Assembly: GCA_016935955.1 (NCBI GenBank)
Contig: JAFGPY010000084.1
Coordinates: 1-39,828, forward strand
Length of the DNA: 39,828 nucleotides
Origin: Planctomycetota bacterium
GTDB taxonomy: Bacteria > Planctomycetota > Phycisphaerae > FEN-1346 > JAACEH01
Direction of reading: 5' to 3'
Position numbers and translations under genes: made by a program. Below the pieces are notes generated by a model. The model saw nothing but the letters and a program-made list of their open reading frames with translations. It did no database searches and was not told where the DNA came from. Positions within the stretch are counted from its first letter, which is position 1, and each line of letters begins with the position of its first letter. Positions 7,788 to 16,235 of this stretch are shown in pieces.

Positions 7788-8675
7788 TCAGAGCAGAGCC
7801 GTGCTGAAGTAGCGTTCGGCGCGGTCGGGCAGGACCGTGGCGATGTTGCCCTTGACGGACTTGGCCAGCTTGCGGGCCGCCCAGACGTTGGCCCCGCTGG
7901 AGATGCCGACCAGCAGCCCGTAGTCGCGGCCCAGTTGGCGGGTGGTCTCGATGGCGTCGCCGTCGGTTACCTCGACCACCTCGTCGATCAGCGACACGTC
8001 AAGCACGGCCGGCACAAAGCCGTCGCCGATGCCCTGGATCTGGTGCAGCCCCGGCTCGTGGCCGAGCAGGGCCGAGACGTTGGCCGGTTCGACAGCCACA
8101 ATGCGGACGTCGGGCTTGTGTTCCTTGAGATACTTGCTGACGCCCTGGAGCGTGCCGCCGCTGCCCACGCCGGCGACGAAGCAGTCGATCTGTCCGCCCA
8201 TCTGCCGCCACAGTTCGACGGCCGTCTGCTCGTAGTGGCACCGCGGGTTGTCGGGGTTCTCGAACTGCTGCGGAACGAATATCTTCGGATCGGCGGCGGC
8301 CATCTCCTTGACGTGCCGCACGGCGCCGGCGATGCCGTCGCGGTCGGGCGTCAGGATCAGTTCGGCCCCGAGGGCCTTGATCAGCTTGCGTCGCTCGACG
8401 CTCATGCCCTCGGGCATGACGATGCGGACGGTGTAGCCTTTGAGCCGGCCGACCAGGGCCACGCCGATGCCGGTGTTGCCGGAGGTGGGCTCGACGATGA
8501 TCGAGTCGGGCTTCAGGCGACCGTCGCGTTCGGCCCCTTCGAGCATGGCCAGGGCGACGCGGTCCTTGATGCTGCCGCCGGGATTCAGAAACTCGGCCTT
8601 AGCGAAGATGGCCTCGCCCTTGAGCCGCAGCAGCGGCGTGTTGCCGATCAGATCGAGAATGTTGTCGGTCAGCAT
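7788..8675 (-). CDS. cysK: Cysteine synthase (O-acetylserine sulfhydrylase)
   Basis: This PLP enzyme makes cysteine from O-acetylserine and sulfide. The 295 residues carry the PLP lysine in NPGGSIKDR, the substrate loop EPTSGNTGIG, the phosphate-binding glycine loop GVGSGGTLQG, and GISSGAN near the C-terminus. All are CysK/CysM hallmarks, and the length is usual. The start ATG 8675 has GGGAG 10 nt upstream. A TTG at 8684 would overlap the stop of the DUF2062 gene as TTGA and is an alternative. The gene follows DUF2062 by only 5 nt, so the two are probably translated together although their roles look unrelated. The substrate could also be another O-activated serine. Confidence 0.93.
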   Translation of the reverse strand: MLTDNILDLIGNTPLLRLKGEAIFAKAEFLNPGGSIKDRVALAMLEGAERDGRLKPDSIIVEPTSGNTGIGVALVGRLKGYTVRIVMPEGMSVERRKLIKALGAELILTPDRDGIAGAVRHVKEMAAADPKIFVPQQFENPDNPRCHYEQTAVELWRQMGGQIDCFVAGVGSGGTLQGVSKYLKEHKPDVRIVAVEPANVSALLGHEPGLHQIQGIGDGFVPAVLDVSLIDEVVEVTDGDAIETTRQLGRDYGLLVGISSGANVWAARKLAKSVKGNIATVLPDRAERYFSTALL

Positions 8676-8680
8676 ACGGC

Positions 8681-9406
8681 TCAATCTCCCGAAGAACGTT
8701 GCGCAGAGGCGGACGCGGCGTGTTCCGGCTTCGGCCCAGTTTGCTTCGCCGGCTGCTCGGGCGGCGCGTCGGCCGGATCGTGGTCCGCGGTTTCCTGTGT
8801 CTGCAGCTTCTTATGCCGCGCGGCCAGGCGCCGGGCCCGCAGTCCCCTGATGTGCGTCAGCCGCTGCAGTCGGTCGCGCAGGCGAAGGCGATAGAAACAG
8901 ATCAAGTAGTACATGACGGCGTAGGTCACCAGTGCGGCCGCCAGGCCGACTATGGCGCTGCCCAGCCAGAGCGGCCCAATGATGCCTTCCATGGTTTTCC
9001 AGAACTCGCCGAGCCAACTCCAGAGGTCGCCGACCCAGGCCACGGGCGAATGAAAGGCCTGCCAGAACGACGGCACGCGCTTGACCAACTCGGCCCATTC
9101 GCGGTGTGTCGTGGCAGCGACCTCGCCGCCCAGGATCCAGGCGCCGACGCGATAGTTGAAGACGTAGATCGGCACGGCCGTCGCGGGGTTGGTGATCCAG
9201 ACCATGGGCAACCCGGCGACGCGGTTGCCGGGAATGAATGTCAACAGGAAGAGCACAATCAACATCTGCAGGCCGATGGTCGGCGTCATGGCGACGAACA
9301 TGCCCACGGCGGCGCCCAGGGCGATGCGGCTGGCACTGTCGTCCAGATGAAGCAGGTGCACGAACCAGTCGCGCAGCCGTTTCAGAAAAGGCCGTGCCGC
9401 CGTCAT
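8681..9406 (-). CDS. DUF2062 membrane protein
   Basis: This 241-residue protein has a short basic N-terminus, then the DUF2062 core at about 12-180 with ALGAAVGMFVAMTPTIGLQM and the conserved AGLPMVWITNPATAVPIY. About four hydrophobic segments are visible, followed by a basic and then acidic/polar cytoplasmic-looking tail from about residue 180. The function is unknown; in many genomes the domain occurs near cell-envelope glycosyltransferases, which fits here. ATG 9406 has AGGAGG 7 nt upstream. It overlaps the GT9 stop by 4 nt (ATGA), so translation is coupled, and the cysK start lies 5 nt after its own stop. Confidence 0.85.
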   Translation of the reverse strand: MTAARPFLKRLRDWFVHLLHLDDSASRIALGAAVGMFVAMTPTIGLQMLIVLFLLTFIPGNRVAGLPMVWITNPATAVPIYVFNYRVGAWILGGEVAATTHREWAELVKRVPSFWQAFHSPVAWVGDLWSWLGEFWKTMEGIIGPLWLGSAIVGLAAALVTYAVMYYLICFYRLRLRDRLQRLTHIRGLRARRLAARHKKLQTQETADHDPADAPPEQPAKQTGPKPEHAASASAQRSSGD

Positions 9407-10485
9407 GGGCCGCCCTCCTGTGACGGCGAGTCCGCGGCCGTCAGTTGCCGCACGCACTCGAAGACTTCGTCGACCGAGATCGACCTCTGGCAGACGAGTT
9501 CCTGTCGCTGTCCTTCCCAAAGGCACGAGCGGCGATAGCACGGCGCACAGTCGGCCCGCTCGGCCAGGACGACGTGCCCCGGACCGTAGGGGCCGGTCAG
9601 GTTAACGTTGGTGGGCCCGAAGATGGCGATGATCGGCCGGCCCATGGCGCTGGCCAGATGCATGGGGCCGGTGTCGTTCGTGACGATGCACTCGGCCCGC
9701 CGCAGCACAGCGGCCAGGGCTTTGAGATTGGTGCGGCCGATGAGATCGATCATGTGGCGGCCGCGAAGCTGGCGCATGCGTTCGCTGATGTCTCGATCGT
9801 CGGGCGCGCCGACCAGCACGGCGGCAAGCCCCAACTTCTCGTGCAGGCGATTGGCCAGCGCGGCGAAGCGTTCCTCGGGCCAGCGTTTGGTCATCCAGCG
9901 GGCGCCCGGCACGAGGACGACGTAGCGGCGACCGTTGAGTCCCTGCTCGTCCAGGACACGCTGGGCGTCGGCTTCGGCCTTGGCGGGAATGGTCACGTCG
10001 AACCGCCGCGGCGCGTCGTGCGGCACGCCGAGATGGAAGGCGGCCTGCATGTAGCGGTCGACCGACGAGATTTCCTCGGTCGGCAGAGGAATGGTCCGCG
10101 TGTAGAACCGGTCGGCCCCTTCACGCGAGTCGGCCAGCCCCAACCGGCACCCGGCCCCGGAAGCCCAGGCGAGGAAGCCGCTGCGGAACAGGCCCTGAAG
10201 ATCGATGACCGTCGTGTAGCGCGGCCGCCGCAACTTGGCGATGAACCACCCGAAGGCGCAGAGGGTGAGCGGGTTTCGCCACATGCGGCCGAAGCGGTTG
10301 CGGTCAAAGACGACTACGTGGTCAAGCGGCGGCAGGCCCTCGACGATGCCCGCGCAGCCGGGAGTGACGAGCCAGTCAATGCGCGACTTCGGACACAGTT
10401 CGCGCAGGGCCCAAGCCACGGGCAACGCCTGAATGACGTCGCCCAGGCTCGACGGCTTGATGATCAGGATTCGCGAAAGGTCCAA
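9403..10485 (-). CDS. GT9-family glycosyltransferase (heptosyltransferase-like)
   Basis: The 360-residue product matches LPS heptosyltransferases (WaaC/WaaF/RfaF). It begins ILIIKPSSLGDVIQALPVAWALRE, the acceptor-side Rossmann start with the conserved SxLGD. The sugar-nucleotide half contains VLVPGARWMTKRWPEERF and the signature VTNDTGPMHLASAMGRPIIAIFGPT near residues 270-295. The likely role is transfer of a heptose or similar sugar to lipid A core at the inner face of the inner membrane. The start is a rare TTG at 10485 with GGGAG 6 nt upstream. A kinase of the WaaP class lies upstream and DUF2062 overlaps downstream. The exact donor sugar cannot be read from the sequence. Confidence 0.9.
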   Translation of the reverse strand: MDLSRILIIKPSSLGDVIQALPVAWALRELCPKSRIDWLVTPGCAGIVEGLPPLDHVVVFDRNRFGRMWRNPLTLCAFGWFIAKLRRPRYTTVIDLQGLFRSGFLAWASGAGCRLGLADSREGADRFYTRTIPLPTEEISSVDRYMQAAFHLGVPHDAPRRFDVTIPAKAEADAQRVLDEQGLNGRRYVVLVPGARWMTKRWPEERFAALANRLHEKLGLAAVLVGAPDDRDISERMRQLRGRHMIDLIGRTNLKALAAVLRRAECIVTNDTGPMHLASAMGRPIIAIFGPTNVNLTGPYGPGHVVLAERADCAPCYRRSCLWEGQRQELVCQRSISVDEVFECVRQLTAADSPSQEGGP

Positions 10486-10600
10486 CCAAGACTCCCGCGA
10501 CTGCTTCTCAACGGTTCTGTGCCGACCCGGTCCCTCGACTGCACTCGGAACAAGCAGGCCGCGCCTCTACTGCCCGTGGCAAACGACACACTCTGCTGTT

Positions 10601-10630
10601 CATGGCCACGCCAGCGTGGCCATGCCACCC
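10601..10630. repeat. Small palindromic element with TGCCACCC edge (copy A)
   Basis: CATGGCCACGC (10601-10611) and GCGTGGCCATG (10614-10624) form a perfect 11-bp stem with a 2-nt spacer, followed by CCACCC. It begins 2 nt beyond the kinase stop codon. No T-run follows, so it is not a normal terminator. It shares an edge motif with two other intergenic hairpins in the window and may be a REP-like dispersed repeat. Confidence 0.6.
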
Positions 10631-10632
10631 CC

Positions 10633-12357
10633 CTACGCCTTCTTCGCCGCCTTGCGATCCATGGCCCGGCGAATTCCTCGCCACCACCACCTCAGGCGGG
10701 CGGCCGGAGCGGTGCTGCCGCGGCGACGGCACGACACGGTGATCGCCTGGCGCATGTGCGGTCCAAGATACGTCTTCAGAAACCGAAGACAATCGCACAG
10801 GCTGAGGCCCGGCACCGTGTGGCGGACGCCGTAGCCCCAGTCCCACGAGAACGCCAGCCGCATCAGGTCACGCACGCGGCGGCCGTTGCCGACCGCGCGA
10901 CGATGACGGCACAGGCCGTCCATGTCCACCAAGGCCACTCGCCACGACGACCCGTCGCGGCGCAGAAGTATATTTTGCGCTTTCAGATCACGATGCGAAA
11001 GCCCCGAATCGTGCAGCCGCCGAATTTCCCGTGCCACCGTTTCGAGGCTCGCGGCCCTTTCGCGGCCGCAAAGCCCCTCCAGCGTCTGCTCCAGCGGCCG
11101 GTGGCCCTCGACCGCCGCGGTCACGATGATCCCTTCGCGGCCGAGCAGACCGTGGCTGCGGTCCACCCAGACCAGCGGCCGCGCGGTCCCCACGCCGCGA
11201 ACCAGCAGCGCGTGCCCGCGACGCCAGGCCCGCTTGGCCCGGCTGCCGCGAAGCCAGTCCTCCAGAATCCGCGGCCACGGGCCGTGCGGCCGGCGCCAAC
11301 TGGCCTGCGTGTCGCGCTTGATGAAAACGCGGCAGCCGCCGATCGTCGCAAAACCGGACAGACCGCCGCGCGACTTCTTGACGTACTCGGCGATCTCCAG
11401 CGCCGCGGCCAACTCGTCCTCGGTCGCCGGCAACCGTTCGGCCCAATCGGCTGCAACCATGCCGCCGAAGCGACCGGTGCGAACCGCGCGAAAGTACTTG
11501 CTCTGTCGCACGCAGCGTCGGTCGCGGCGGCTATAGAACTCGCGACGGTAGCGCCGCGTTTCGGACTCGATGTGCCGCGGGCCGCCGTCCAGCGACAGGC
11601 CGTGCCGCTCCAGAAGTTGCATGACGCGCAGCCGCTCGGTCCGCGTGGCCAGCGGCTCGAAGAAATGATTCAGCTGCACCAGGTGCTCGATGACGGTCCG
11701 GCTGCCGGGCATCTCCTCCAGGGTCGGCAGGTCCAGCACCTCCAGATGCCAACGGTCGTCGCGACGGACCACCAGCAGGTTGTTCGGGTGCAGGTCCGTG
11801 TGCCGCAGACCGAGGCTGTGGAGGTCCGTCAGCAGTCGGACGATCATGTCGGCCAGGGTCCTCGGGTCGGGCACGCCGGGCCCGGGCGTGCGGCGGCGGC
11901 GATGGAGCCGCACGAGTTCCGGCGGACGGTGGCCGGGATACGGCGGCTCGTCGGCGGCAGGCTCGAAGTACTCGCTATATATCAGGTCGCCCAGGCTTCT
12001 GGCCCCGGGGGTCTCCGCGGTGACATAGAAGGCGCCGCCTTTCCAGCAGGCGGCCACGGGCTCGACGGTCGGCAGCCCGGCGCGGCGGGCCCAGTTGGCC
12101 ACCCGCCACTCCTTTCGCGGCAACCGCCTCAGCCGCCGCGAGCCGCTGTACTGTTTGACGAACAGCCGCCGGCCGCCCAGTTCCAGGCGAACGATGCGGC
12201 GGCCCTGGCCCTGTTTGACGGTGCGGCCGCCCTCGGCCTCGATGAGCCCGGCGAGCGACTCGGCCCGATTCGACGGAAAAAGCACGTCCGCCCACTCGGG
12301 GGCGACGTGCCACGTCTGCGTGCCGACTTGCCGCACAAGGTCCTTGGCCATGGGCAT
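10633..12357 (-). CDS. Tandem WaaP/Kdo-kinase-like protein with two kinase domains
   Basis: This 574-residue protein carries two LPS-kinase (WaaP/InaA-like) domains in one chain, whereas the family is usually about 250-300 residues with one. Domain 1 (about 45-265) has lysine K68 in RRLFVKQY, the catalytic loop HTDLHPNN with D188 and N193, and metal aspartate D209 (EVLDL). Domain 2 (about 320-545) has K347 in CRVFIKRD, HRDLKAQN with D457 and N462, and D478 (LVDMD). Both domains therefore keep the lysine, catalytic Asp, Asn and metal Asp. It probably phosphorylates LPS core sugars in the cytoplasm, consistent with the GT9 gene downstream. ATG 12357 with AGGTGA just upstream is preferred; ATG 12351 is possible. 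Confidence 0.88.
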   Translation of the reverse strand: MPMAKDLVRQVGTQTWHVAPEWADVLFPSNRAESLAGLIEAEGGRTVKQGQGRRIVRLELGGRRLFVKQYSGSRRLRRLPRKEWRVANWARRAGLPTVEPVAACWKGGAFYVTAETPGARSLGDLIYSEYFEPAADEPPYPGHRPPELVRLHRRRRTPGPGVPDPRTLADMIVRLLTDLHSLGLRHTDLHPNNLLVVRRDDRWHLEVLDLPTLEEMPGSRTVIEHLVQLNHFFEPLATRTERLRVMQLLERHGLSLDGGPRHIESETRRYRREFYSRRDRRCVRQSKYFRAVRTGRFGGMVAADWAERLPATEDELAAALEIAEYVKKSRGGLSGFATIGGCRVFIKRDTQASWRRPHGPWPRILEDWLRGSRAKRAWRRGHALLVRGVGTARPLVWVDRSHGLLGREGIIVTAAVEGHRPLEQTLEGLCGRERAASLETVAREIRRLHDSGLSHRDLKAQNILLRRDGSSWRVALVDMDGLCRHRRAVGNGRRVRDLMRLAFSWDWGYGVRHTVPGLSLCDCLRFLKTYLGPHMRQAITVSCRRRGSTAPAARLRWWWRGIRRAMDRKAAKKA

Positions 12358-12518
12358 CCGCTCACCTGGCGGTCGCGGCCGGCCACGACACTGTACCGTC
12401 GCCCGAGCATGCGTCCGCATGTCGCTCATCATAGCGAACACGGACCGGAGCGTCTACAGAGCGGCCGCGAGGGCCGCCGCAGGATGGGGCAACCCGTTCG
12501 GGCGCAGGCGGTTATCCG

Positions 12519-12546
12519 TTGCCTCGTCGGCGGCAGGTGCTATGCT
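12519..12546 (+). promoter_or_regulatory. Sigma70-type promoter for the isomerase/GH43-like pair
   Basis: TTGCCT (12519-12524), a 16-bp spacer and TATGCT (12541-12546) lie in the divergent gap between the kinase and isomerase genes. Transcription would start near 12553, about 53 nt before ATG 12606. Both hexamers match at four of six positions. Confidence 0.45.
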
Positions 12547-12605
12547 ATGGCTCGGCGGGGACAGGGCAGACGAACCGCGGTGCGATACAGTGGGAGAAGA
12601 GAACG

Positions 12606-13466
12606 ATGATTGAGCGTCTGGCGATGACCAGCGACTACATGACCAGCCGCGGCGACCCTGAACCGTACCTGCGGCGAATCGCCGAGGCCGGGTTCCGGTC
12701 GATCCACTGGTGCCACGAGTGGAACACCGACTACGTCTATGGCCGCACGGAGGTGCTGCGGCTGAGGCGGCTGCTGCGGGGCCTGAAGCTGCAACTCAAC
12801 GATCTGCACGGGTCCGCCGGCGTGCTGCGGGCCTGGGGGTCGACCGTCTGGTGCCAGAGGTCGGCCGGCATCGACCTGGTCCGCAACCGCGTCGCCATGA
12901 CGCGGCGACTCGGCAGCGACGTCGTCGTGATGCACCTGCCGCCCGGACCGAAAGCCCACGACACGATGAAGAGTTGGTGGCGTCGCCTGCGGCACACGCT
13001 CGACGAACTGCGACCCTATGCCCGGCGGCACCGCGTGCGGCTGGCGATCGAGAACTCGCACGACGACAACATGGACCGCATCGAGCGGCTCTTCGCGGAC
13101 TACGGAAGCGACTACCTGGGCCTGTGCTACGACAGCGGCCACGGCAGCGTGGCGGGCAACGGCCTCGACCGACTGGAGAAGGTGAAGGATCGCCTGATCG
13201 CTTTGCACCTGCACGACAATGATGGCAAGGAAGACAAGCACTGGCTGCCCTTCGCCGGCACGACCGATTGGCCGCGACTGGCCCACATCATCGCCACGAG
13301 CGGCTACACGAAGGTGGCCATGACCATGGAACCCAACACGAGCAACTGGCCGATCGAGAGCGAGGCCGAGTACCTCCGCGACGCCGTGGACGCGGGCAAA
13401 CGGTTTGCGGCCATGGTTACGTCTGTACGGCAACGAAGAACCGCGAAGTCCGCAAAGACACGATGA
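12606..13466 (+). CDS. Sugar phosphate isomerase/epimerase (AP-endonuclease-2 TIM barrel)
   Basis: This 286-residue TIM-barrel protein belongs to the xylose-isomerase-like superfamily. The metal-binding residues expected of the family are visible: E149 (LAIEN), D176 and H179 (CYDSGHG), H201/H203 (LHLHDND) and E242 (MTMEP). The phrase HLHDNDGKEDKHWLPFAGTTDW is typical of sugar epimerases in this group. No signal peptide is seen, so it should be cytoplasmic. ATG 12606 has GGAG about 9 nt upstream. Its stop is 13 nt before the next gene, whose ribosome site overlaps the end of this one, so they form an operon. The substrate is unknown; a ketose or inosose from glycan breakdown is a reasonable guess. 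Confidence 0.85.
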   Translation: MIERLAMTSDYMTSRGDPEPYLRRIAEAGFRSIHWCHEWNTDYVYGRTEVLRLRRLLRGLKLQLNDLHGSAGVLRAWGSTVWCQRSAGIDLVRNRVAMTRRLGSDVVVMHLPPGPKAHDTMKSWWRRLRHTLDELRPYARRHRVRLAIENSHDDNMDRIERLFADYGSDYLGLCYDSGHGSVAGNGLDRLEKVKDRLIALHLHDNDGKEDKHWLPFAGTTDWPRLAHIIATSGYTKVAMTMEPNTSNWPIESEAEYLRDAVDAGKRFAAMVTSVRQRRTAKSAKTR

Positions 13467-13479
13467 CAAGGAGCAGACC

Positions 13480-14484
13480 GTGGGCACGTTTCAGATGAGC
13501 CGCATTCTCACGCCCAACAAGTTCGCAAGCCTGTGCCTGGCGCCGACGTTTCGTTGCGGCGACTTCGACAGCCATGGGGTGGATTGCCCGTTTCCGTTTC
13601 GCCACGAAGACCGCTGGTGGATGACCTACGTGGGGTTCGACGGAACGGGGTACCGCACGGGACTGGCGTCGAGCGACGACCTGCTGACGTGGACGCGCGA
13701 GGGCCTGTGCCTGGACCGCGGACCGGCCGGCTCGCCCACGCAGTACAACGCCGCCCTGACCAACATCCTCCGCGACAACGACCTGTTCGGCCCCGGTAAT
13801 CTGCGGCCCGTGGACGGACGCCTGCTGGCCACCTACCACGCCTACCCCGATCCCGGCTACGAGGCCGGCCCGGCGGCCATCGGCCTGTGCCGGTCGGACG
13901 ATCTGCAGCACTGGGAGGTCGACGAACCCGTTCTCCGTGCGGCCGACGGCGCGGCATGGGAACGAGGCAGTCTGTACAAGTCGTACCTGATGGAACACGG
14001 CGGTCGCTACTACCTGTTCTACAATGCCAAGGACCGCGCCGAATGGCCGTGGCGCGAGCAGATCGGCGTGGCCTGGTCCGGCGACCTCGCGACTTGGACG
14101 CGGCATCCCGGCAATCCCATCCTGCCCCACGGCGGACCGGGTGAACCGGACGAAATCTTTGCCGCCGATCCCGTGGTGTTTCGCGTGGACGACGCGTGGG
14201 TGATGTTCTACTACGGACTGGCGGCCGACGGTCGCACCCGCGAGTTGGCTGCCGTGAGCGACGACCTGCTCACGTGGCGGAAGACGGGCCGGATTCTCGT
14301 GGACGTGGGGCCGGCGGGGAGCATCGACAGTCTGTACGCCCACAAGCCGGGGCTGATCGCGTGCGACGGTGTGCTGTACCACTACTACTGCGCTTGCCGC
14401 AAGGCCGACGCGTCGGAAACCGGTGACACGGGCCGCGACGAGATACGAGGCATCGCCCTGGCCACGAGCCGCGCGGTTATTTGA
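13480..14484 (+). CDS. GH43/GH130-like five-bladed beta-propeller glycosidase
   Basis: The 334-residue product shows the repeated blade pattern of clan GH-F/GH130-type propellers: DLLTWTREG, DDLQHWEVDE, GDLATWTRHPGNPIL and DDLLTWRKTG, each with the Asp-x-x-x-Trp blade motif. An early acidic site (FDSHGVDCPFPFRHEDRWWMTYVGFDG), a central AAWERGSLYKSYLMEHGGRYYLFYNA and DPVVFRVDDAWVMFYYG are also visible. No signal peptide is present, so it likely acts on imported oligosaccharides. GTG 13480 is chosen because AAGGAG lies 6 nt upstream; an in-frame ATG at 13495 lacks this. It is co-transcribed with the isomerase. The precise GH family and substrate cannot be fixed from sequence alone. Confidence 0.8.
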   Translation: MGTFQMSRILTPNKFASLCLAPTFRCGDFDSHGVDCPFPFRHEDRWWMTYVGFDGTGYRTGLASSDDLLTWTREGLCLDRGPAGSPTQYNAALTNILRDNDLFGPGNLRPVDGRLLATYHAYPDPGYEAGPAAIGLCRSDDLQHWEVDEPVLRAADGAAWERGSLYKSYLMEHGGRYYLFYNAKDRAEWPWREQIGVAWSGDLATWTRHPGNPILPHGGPGEPDEIFAADPVVFRVDDAWVMFYYGLAADGRTRELAAVSDDLLTWRKTGRILVDVGPAGSIDSLYAHKPGLIACDGVLYHYYCACRKADASETGDTGRDEIRGIALATSRAVI

Positions 14485-14614
14485 ACGCGGCCGCAAAGAG
14501 AACATGGCGACCCCGGCACAGACCAACTGCAACCTACGTGCAGACAATGCCTTACATCGCACCTGCCGGCCGGCGAGTCATCTGCTGTAACGCGGCGCGC
14601 CTGTGCGGTCCCGG

Positions 14615-14623
14615 TGGTATAAT
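14615..14623 (+). promoter_or_regulatory. Extended -10 promoter of the mini-sigma gene
   Basis: TGGTATAAT gives a perfect TATAAT (14618-14623) with the TG of an extended -10. No recognisable -35 is found 17 bp upstream, which extended -10 promoters can tolerate. The start near 14630 would leave a leader of about 126 nt before ATG 14756. Confidence 0.55.
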
Positions 14624-14755
14624 ACGTGCTTCAAGAATGTCGCCGTTCAGTTGGCCGCACGATCCGACTCGGTTGTCCGTCACATCGCATCGCACTTCGC
14701 ATCAGAAACTCCGGCCGAACGTGGCCCGAACGATCCGGACGAGGGGGACATGGCC

Positions 14756-15205
14756 ATGTCTGTAGACCACACGAAATTCGGTAAGGCGTCGCTTCCGCCT
14801 TCTGCCTTGCTCCACGATGCCACGCGTGACGCCGCGAGGATGCCCGCAGATCGGGACAGTGCCGACGGCGCACCGGCGTTGTACCCTCCGGGGCTGCAAC
14901 TCTACGCCGAGGAAGTTCGTCGCCTGCCGGCGCCGGGCGATGCCGAAGCGCGGATCATGGTCGCCCGGGTCCGTAGCGGCGACCGCGACGCCTTGCGGCA
15001 AATCCTGGTGCGGCACCTGGCGCTGGTCGTCGAACTGGTGGAGCGGCAACCGCCCCGCGACTGCGACGACGCCTTGGCCGCCTTGGAGACCGGCAACCTG
15101 GCCCTGGTGCAAGCCGCCCAGAGTTTCAACCCGGCGACCGCCGAGTCCTTCGAGGCGTTCGCCCGCCGACAGGTCCAGGCAGCGCTGTCCGGCGGCATGC
15201 ACTGA
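14756..15205 (+). CDS. Truncated sigma70-like protein (regions 1.2-2.3 only)
   Basis: This 149-residue protein aligns by eye with the start of primary sigma factors. Residues 46-75 (LQLYAEEVRRLPAPGDAEARIMVARVRSG, split here by description) match region 1.2. Residues 76-97 with RHLALVVELVER match region 2.1. Residues about 107-125 with ALETGNLALVQAAQSFN match the core-binding region 2.2 (consensus DLIQEGN.GLM.A...FD). Region 2.3 is degenerate: SFEAFARRQVQAAL lacks the Trp pair needed for DNA melting. The protein stops there, so regions 2.4, 3 and 4 are absent. The first 40 residues are polar and unlike sigma. It may bind RNA polymerase core without reading promoters; that is inference. ATG 14756 has GGGGG 8 nt upstream; ATG 14750 is possible. 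Confidence 0.7.
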   Translation: MSVDHTKFGKASLPPSALLHDATRDAARMPADRDSADGAPALYPPGLQLYAEEVRRLPAPGDAEARIMVARVRSGDRDALRQILVRHLALVVELVERQPPRDCDDALAALETGNLALVQAAQSFNPATAESFEAFARRQVQAALSGGMH

Positions 15206-15238
15206 GCCATCGCTACGGCGTGGCAGTCGCGCAAAGAA

Positions 15239-15268
15239 CACGGCGGGACAAGACCCGCCGTGGCACAC
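15239..15268. repeat. Small palindromic element with GTGGCAC edge (copy C)
   Basis: CACGGCGGG (15239-15247) and CCCGCCGTG (15254-15262) form a perfect 9-bp stem with loop ACAAGA, followed by GCAC so that the right edge reads GTGGCAC. It lies between the convergent stops of the mini-sigma and DUF2806 genes. It could act as a mild bidirectional stop, but there is no T-tract. The edge motif is shared with the element at 20395. Confidence 0.6.
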
Positions 15269-15289
15269 TTAGCGGTTGGCTCGGGCTGC

Positions 15290-16177
15290 CTAGCCACCGG
15301 CTACTGTGTCCGTCAGTACCTGGCCATTCGCGTCTCTTGTGACATACCCTTTCTTGCGCCATTCCGCGCGTATGTACTCCTGGAACTCAGGATCCGGAGC
15401 AGAGCCACATATGACCGCCAGTTCCTTGCCCGTCTCAGTAAGAGTGGCATGTCCCAAACTGAACTGATCGCCACAACGCCGCGAGGTCTCCAGGACGGTG
15501 GGTTCCCCGTAGTAGAATACAGTGAAGGCGTCGGGTAGTTTCGGGATTGCGGTGCCTGCAATGGCATCGAAGCTAATAAGCCCGATACTGTCCAAGTGCT
15601 TCAGCGTTAGGAAGGTAATGCCTCGCTTGCGGTATTGGTCATCATCGAAATTGAAGACGAGCGGTGTCAAGTTGCCTACCATCCAGCATAGCTGACACAA
15701 GCTGGTGAATAGCGTTGCTTCGTCCTTCTCCAGCGTAGAAACGAAATTGACAGTGCGTTTGGAGAAATGCCCTGGCGCATTGCTCTCTTGCGCTAGAACT
15801 CGAGACCATAATGCGCGCATCTCAGAATCGGAGACCAGCCTGCACTTGTCAAAGAAGTTGACTATCCAATCGTTGTCAATATCCGACGGTCTAGCACTCT
15901 CCTCAAGAAGGGGCAGAGCATTCCGCGTGATCGCTTCCATGTTTTCCTGCTTGCGTGCCTCCTCTTCCAGGAATCGTTCCAGGGCACGTCTCTGAAGATC
16001 AGTGACCTCAATGTCCGACTGCGCTCGTATCACTGCCGCCTGGGCTTCAGCTTCGGCAACACGCTTGATCTGCCAAGGCCTACAGAGTCCGCCGACTGCG
16101 TCAGATATTCTCTTAACTAGGGCCGTTGCAGGTTTCGAGAGTTCTCCGAGATTGATCATAGAGAAACCGTCACCCAT
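15290..16177 (-). CDS. DUF2806-family protein, probably acquired
   Basis: This 295-residue protein matches the DUF2806 family as I remember it: INLGELSKPATALVKRISDAVGG, then PWQIKRVAEAEAQAAVIRAQ, a coiled-coil-like ELQRRALERFLEEEARKQEN region (about 60-90), then NDWIVNFFDKCRLVSDSEMRALWSRVLAQE and LTLKHLDSIGLISFDA. The N-terminal helix to about residue 100 is highly charged; no signal peptide is present. The function is unknown and the family is patchily distributed. The gene is visibly poorer in G+C (about 50-55 percent) than its neighbours and has its own near-consensus promoter, which suggests horizontal transfer. ATG 16177 has GGAGG 8 nt upstream. Confidence 0.8.
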   Translation of the reverse strand: MGDGFSMINLGELSKPATALVKRISDAVGGLCRPWQIKRVAEAEAQAAVIRAQSDIEVTDLQRRALERFLEEEARKQENMEAITRNALPLLEESARPSDIDNDWIVNFFDKCRLVSDSEMRALWSRVLAQESNAPGHFSKRTVNFVSTLEKDEATLFTSLCQLCWMVGNLTPLVFNFDDDQYRKRGITFLTLKHLDSIGLISFDAIAGTAIPKLPDAFTVFYYGEPTVLETSRRCGDQFSLGHATLTETGKELAVICGSAPDPEFQEYIRAEWRKKGYVTRDANGQVLTDTVAGG

Positions 16178-16235
16178 TTCTGCACCCTCCGCGAGCAAGA
16201 CTGAAACTGCCACACGAATTCAGATAACGTCATTC

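Noticed and set aside
9445..12609. A 1054-codon plus-strand open frame opposite the kinase and GT9 genes
   Set aside because: High G+C removes stop codons on the antisense strand. The product has no family features, while the opposite strand holds two clear enzymes.
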